Shown piece by piece: positions 7,078 to 8,773 of a stretch of 8,773 nt of DNA. Location of the stretch: assembly GCA_002343685.1 (NCBI GenBank), contig DDRS01000010.1:52522-61294 (forward strand). Reading direction: 5' to 3'. Under the pieces are notes generated by a model, which had not been told where the DNA came from, searched no databases, and saw nothing but the letters and a program-made list of their open reading frames with translations. The translations under genes were made by a program, and so were the position numbers. Positions within the stretch are counted from its first letter, which is position 1. Every line of letters begins with the position of its first letter. This DNA is from Thiobacillus denitrificans (GTDB lineage: Bacteria > Pseudomonadota > Gammaproteobacteria > Burkholderiales > Thiobacillaceae).

Positions 7078-7925
7078 TGCAGGTCCTGCATACCGTCGCC
7101 GAACTGCGCACCGCGCTCGCCGGACAGACCGGCACCGCCTTCGTGCCCACCATGGGCAACCTGCATGCCGGACATGTATCGCTGATCGAACTGGCCAAGC
7201 GGCACGGTCATCCGGTTGTCGCGAGCATCTTCGTCAACCCGCTGCAGTTCGGTGCTGGCGAGGATTTCGAGCGCTACCCCCGCACCCTCGCAGCCGACTG
7301 CGAGAAACTCGCCGCCGCCGGCTGCGGCCTGGTGTTCGCGCCCGACGTCGACGCCCTCTATCCGGTCCCGCAGGATTTCACCGTGCAGCCGTCCGAAGCG
7401 CTGACGCGGGACTTGTGCGGCGCCTTCCGCCCCGGCCATTTCGCCGGCGTGGCGACGGTCGTGCTGAAGCTGTTCAACCTGGTGCAGCCGCGCATGGCCG
7501 TGTTCGGGAAAAAGGATTTCCAGCAGTTGCGGGTCATCCAGGAACTGGTCCGGCAATTCAACCTGCCGATCGAGATCGTGGCGGGCGACACCCTGCGCGA
7601 ATCCGACGGGCTGGCGATGAGTTCGCGCAACGCCTATCTCGGCACGGCGGAACGCATCCAGGCGCCCCAGTTGCAACGCGAGCTCGCTGCCGTCGTGGCC
7701 GCCGTCCGGACAGGCGAACGGGATTTCGAAGCCCTGTGCGCCGCCGCCGGCCGCCACCTGAAAATGGCAGGCTGGCGGGTTGATTACGTGGCACTGCGCG
7801 ACGCCGCGACCCTGCAATCGCCCATGCCCGACAGTACTCGGCTGGTAGTGCTGGGCGCAGCCTGGCTGGGGTCGACCCGGCTGATCGATAATATTGAATG
7901 GGAAGCGGTGAGCGGTGAGCGGTGA
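7077..7925 (+). CDS. panC: Pantothenate synthetase (pantoate-beta-alanine ligase)
   Basis: A 282-residue ligase joining pantoate and beta-alanine through a pantoyl-adenylate. The ATP site HxGH is in PTMGNLHAGHVSL (H30, H33). SIFVNPLQFGAGEDFERYPRT is the pantoate/beta-alanine region. FGKKDFQQL and the KMSKS-equivalent GLAMSSRNAYL follow. The natural end of the family is near GSTRLIDNIE; the further residues WEAVSGER and the TGA stop are encoded by the left arm of the hairpin element at 7904-7961, just as in the P-type ATPase gene. The start overlaps the panB stop by one base, so the two are translationally coupled. Cytoplasmic. Confidence 0.96.
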   Translation: MQVLHTVAELRTALAGQTGTAFVPTMGNLHAGHVSLIELAKRHGHPVVASIFVNPLQFGAGEDFERYPRTLAADCEKLAAAGCGLVFAPDVDALYPVPQDFTVQPSEALTRDLCGAFRPGHFAGVATVVLKLFNLVQPRMAVFGKKDFQQLRVIQELVRQFNLPIEIVAGDTLRESDGLAMSSRNAYLGTAERIQAPQLQRELAAVVAAVRTGERDFEALCAAAGRHLKMAGWRVDYVALRDAATLQSPMPDSTRLVVLGAAWLGSTRLIDNIEWEAVSGER

Positions 7926-7961
7926 GCAGCTGCAACCATTCACCACTCACTGCTCACCGCT
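7904..7961. repeat. Heptad-type hairpin element, copy 2 (panC/panD junction)
   Basis: Arms 7904-7925 and 7940-7961 (22 nt) pair with only two mismatches, both transitions, around a 14-nt loop. An alternative perfect 12-bp pairing uses 7918-7929 with 7950-7961. The left arm is three tandem GGTGAGC-like heptads, and its last three bases are the panC stop. Read on the minus strand, copies 1 and 2 match at most positions over the first arm (shared core AGCAGTGAGTGGTGA). The right arm ends one base before a consensus -10 for panD. Confidence 0.8.
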
Positions 7962-7968
7962 GTATAAT
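7939..7968 (+). promoter_or_regulatory. panD: Candidate panD promoter
   Basis: A perfect -10, TATAAT (7963-7968), lies 18 nt after TTCACC (7939-7944), a 4-of-6 match to the -35 consensus TTGACA. The -35 and spacer lie inside the right arm of the hairpin repeat, so the element may supply part of the promoter. Transcription would start near 7975, giving a leader of about 20 nt. Confidence 0.5.
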
Positions 7969-7985
7969 ATGAGCCCTTTCTTATT

Positions 7986-7990
7986 GAGGG
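7986..7990 (+). promoter_or_regulatory. panD: Ribosome binding site of panD
   Basis: GAGGG lies 7 nt before the ATG at 7998. It is the clearest Shine-Dalgarno in the pan cluster, in line with panD being expressed from its own transcript. Confidence 0.65.
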
Positions 7991-7997
7991 CACCGTC

Positions 7998-8378
7998 ATG
8001 CAAAGAACGATGCTCAAGTCCAAGCTGCACCGGGCGACCGTCACGCATTCCGAGCTGCATTACGAAGGCTCCTGTGCGATCGACGAAACCCTGCTGGACG
8101 CGGCCGACATCCACGAATACGAGCAGATCCAGATCTACAACATCACCAATGGCGAACGTTTCACGACGTATGCCATCCGTGCCGCGCGTGATTCCGGCAT
8201 CATTTCGGTGAACGGCGCCGCCGCGCACAAGGCGAACCCGGGCGACCTCATCATCATCGCCACCTTTGCGTCCTACAACGAACTGGAACTCGCGCGCTAC
8301 GCCCCGGAACTGGTGTATGTGGACGCAGAAAACCGCATCATGGACACGCGCCAGTCAATTCCGGTGCAGGCGGCGTAG
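7998..8378 (+). CDS. panD: Aspartate 1-decarboxylase proenzyme
   Basis: A 126-residue pyruvoyl enzyme making beta-alanine, the co-substrate of PanC, from L-aspartate. It begins QRTMLKSKLHRATVTHSELH and contains the self-cleavage site YEG24-S25C, where Ser25 becomes the pyruvoyl group. K9 (substrate carboxylate contact), TNGERFTTYAI and IISVNGAAAHKANPGDLIIIATF are all conserved, and the length equals E. coli PanD. The start follows a good ribosome binding site. Cleavage is autocatalytic but in enterics needs PanZ; no such gene is present here. With panB and panC it completes the local route to pantothenate apart from ketopantoate reductase (panE), which is not in the window. Confidence 0.97.
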   Translation: MQRTMLKSKLHRATVTHSELHYEGSCAIDETLLDAADIHEYEQIQIYNITNGERFTTYAIRAARDSGIISVNGAAAHKANPGDLIIIATFASYNELELARYAPELVYVDAENRIMDTRQSIPVQAA

Positions 8379-8396
8379 GGCAAGCCGAGGGCGAGT

Positions 8397-8424
8397 AAAA
8401 AGGCCGGGGAAACCTGGCCTTTTT
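8397..8424 (+). terminator. Intrinsic terminator after panD
   Basis: AAAAAGGCC (8397-8405) pairs with GGCCTTTTT (8416-8424). The stem extends inward by one G-T and two G-C pairs (8406-8408 with 8413-8415), giving 12 bp closed by a GAAA tetraloop (8409-8412). A T-run on the plus side and the matching A-run on the left allow termination from both directions. It lies 19 nt after the panD stop. Confidence 0.92.
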
Positions 8425-8499
8425 CTATGGCATCGCGACTGTTTTGTTTCCGGGGTTTCGAGGACTGCTGACCTGATGTCAGCAACCGGCCAGGAGCGG
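8425..8499. other. Short spacer between terminator and the minus-strand frame
   Basis: I see no gene here. It holds a small hairpin, TGCTGAC (8466-8472) with GTCAGCA (8478-8484) around a 5-nt loop. It lacks a T-run on either side, so it is not a clear terminator, though it lies just after the stop of the minus-strand frame. Confidence 0.4.
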
Positions 8500-8773
8500 T
8501 CAGTCGAGACATCCCTGCATCACGTCTGCTTCACTAGCCAGAGCAGCCTCTGATAGAGCGTCACGACACGGGGTATTCCTGCCGGCGCAAAGAAAAGGCG
8601 CATAATCCGGGAAGCGCTCTGTCTCCTTTTGCACAACATAATAAAGAGACAGCCCCACCAGCATCCATATAAGAATCAAGACGATAGACCGAAAAAATGC
8701 CTGTCTCTTTATTAAAAAATGTCCGGACCCATGGGTCTCTATATTAACTGTTAGGTGCCATGTCTCATACCGC
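8500..8773 (-). CDS. Possible small membrane protein, 3' part only (unrecognised)
   Basis: An uninterrupted minus-strand frame enters at the window edge and runs 90 codons to TGA (8502-8500). I do not recognise it. It reads as a short polar stretch, a basic patch (IKRQAFFR, residues 21-28), one strong hydrophobic segment (about residues 29-47, SIVLILIWMLVGLSLYYVV; bases 8632-8688), then a polar, acidic tail with two nearby cysteines (FLCAG and TPCRD). This fits a single-pass protein with basic residues inside. No ATG, GTG or TTG upstream of the membrane segment could start it inside the window; in-window ATG or TTG starts fall within the helix and would leave 54-59 residues. Codon use is unlike the neighbours (many A/T-ending codons), which suggests foreign origin or chance. 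It converges on panD and could share the terminator at 8397-8424. Confidence 0.4.
   Translation of the reverse strand, partial: RYETWHLTVNIETHGSGHFLIKRQAFFRSIVLILIWMLVGLSLYYVVQKETERFPDYAPFLCAGRNTPCRDALSEAALASEADVMQGCLD
8639..8714. repeat. 14-bp perfect inverted repeat with 48-nt spacer
   Basis: TAATAAAGAGACAG (8639-8652) is the exact reverse complement of 8701-8714. A further CTGTCTC at 8619-8625 matches the right arm, and similar TGTCTC/GTCTCT strings occur at 8735-8740 and 8761-8766. The repeat lies in AT-rich DNA and inside the possible minus-strand frame. Confidence 0.7.
8721..8753. repeat. Run of three adjoining short palindromes
   Basis: GTCCGGAC (8721-8728), GACCCATGGGTC (8726-8737, sharing three bases with the first) and TAAC-T-GTTA (8745-8753) follow one another. 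They could be protein-binding sites or part of a mobile-element end; the sequence gives no more. Confidence 0.5.

Noticed and set aside
6687..7925. 412-codon frame ending as PanC
   Set aside because: The portion before 7077 is an out-of-frame shadow of panB; the PanC motifs start right after 7077.
7023..7946. 307-codon minus-strand frame opposite panC
   Set aside because: Antisense to a full-length conserved gene, no family features and no promoter.
7904..7961. CRISPR-like or tandem-repeat array from the GGTGAGC heptads
   Set aside because: Only three adjacent heptads without spacers, forming one hairpin; no array structure.
8266..8553. Plus-strand frame crossing the end of panD and the terminator
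   Set aside because: It is a shadow of panD continued through a strong terminator, with low-complexity composition and no features.
8750..8756. GTTAGGT resembling an integron attC core site (GTTRRRY)
   Set aside because: A 7-base degenerate match is common by chance; the partner RYYYAAC box at proper spacing and the rest of an attC hairpin are not present.

Overview
The window reads as chromosome of a GC-rich betaproteobacterium. Every recognised gene lies on the plus strand, GC-ending codons dominate, and the series pcnB-folK-deoxynucleoside kinase-panB-panC-panD behind a cbb3-oxidase assembly pair (ccoI-ccoS) is the kind of layout expected in Betaproteobacteria such as Rhodocyclales or Nitrosomonadales. 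The family cannot be fixed from the sequence alone.

Layout. 1-569: the C-terminal end of a copper-exporting P-type ATPase (CcoI/FixI type), then the small membrane protein CcoS; both serve assembly of cbb3 cytochrome oxidase. 620-1978: two folding-type enzymes, a cytoplasmic DsbA/FrnE-like thioredoxin-fold protein and a cyclophilin with a lipoprotein signal. 1986-3643: a BtuC/FecC-type permease and its ATPase, overlapping by 4 nt, probably for cobalamin or an iron chelate; the permease appears to start at a CTG codon. 3683-6269: poly(A) polymerase (pcnB), HPPK (folK) and a deoxynucleoside kinase, each overlapping the next by ATGA. 6289-8378: the pantothenate/CoA precursor genes panB, panC and panD; panD probably has its own promoter. 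A strong intrinsic terminator at 8397-8424 ends this run.

8425-8773 differs from the rest. It is AT-richer (about 41% GC by hand count over 8641-8760, against roughly 70% in the genes). It carries repeated TGTCTC motifs, a 14-bp inverted repeat and a run of short palindromes. On the minus strand it holds an open frame with one predicted membrane segment that runs off the window edge.

Non-coding structure explains several oddities. Two copies of a hairpin element built from GGTGAGC-like heptads (330-390 and 7904-7961) sit at ccoI/ccoS and panC/panD. In both cases the element supplies the last codons and the stop codon of the upstream gene, in the same reading frame. A different pair of hairpins forms the last 31 codons of folK. 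No wholly new multi-gene system is visible. The most noteworthy items are the stop-supplying hairpin family, the CTG start of the permease, the palindromic tail of folK and the unannotated minus-strand frame at the right edge.
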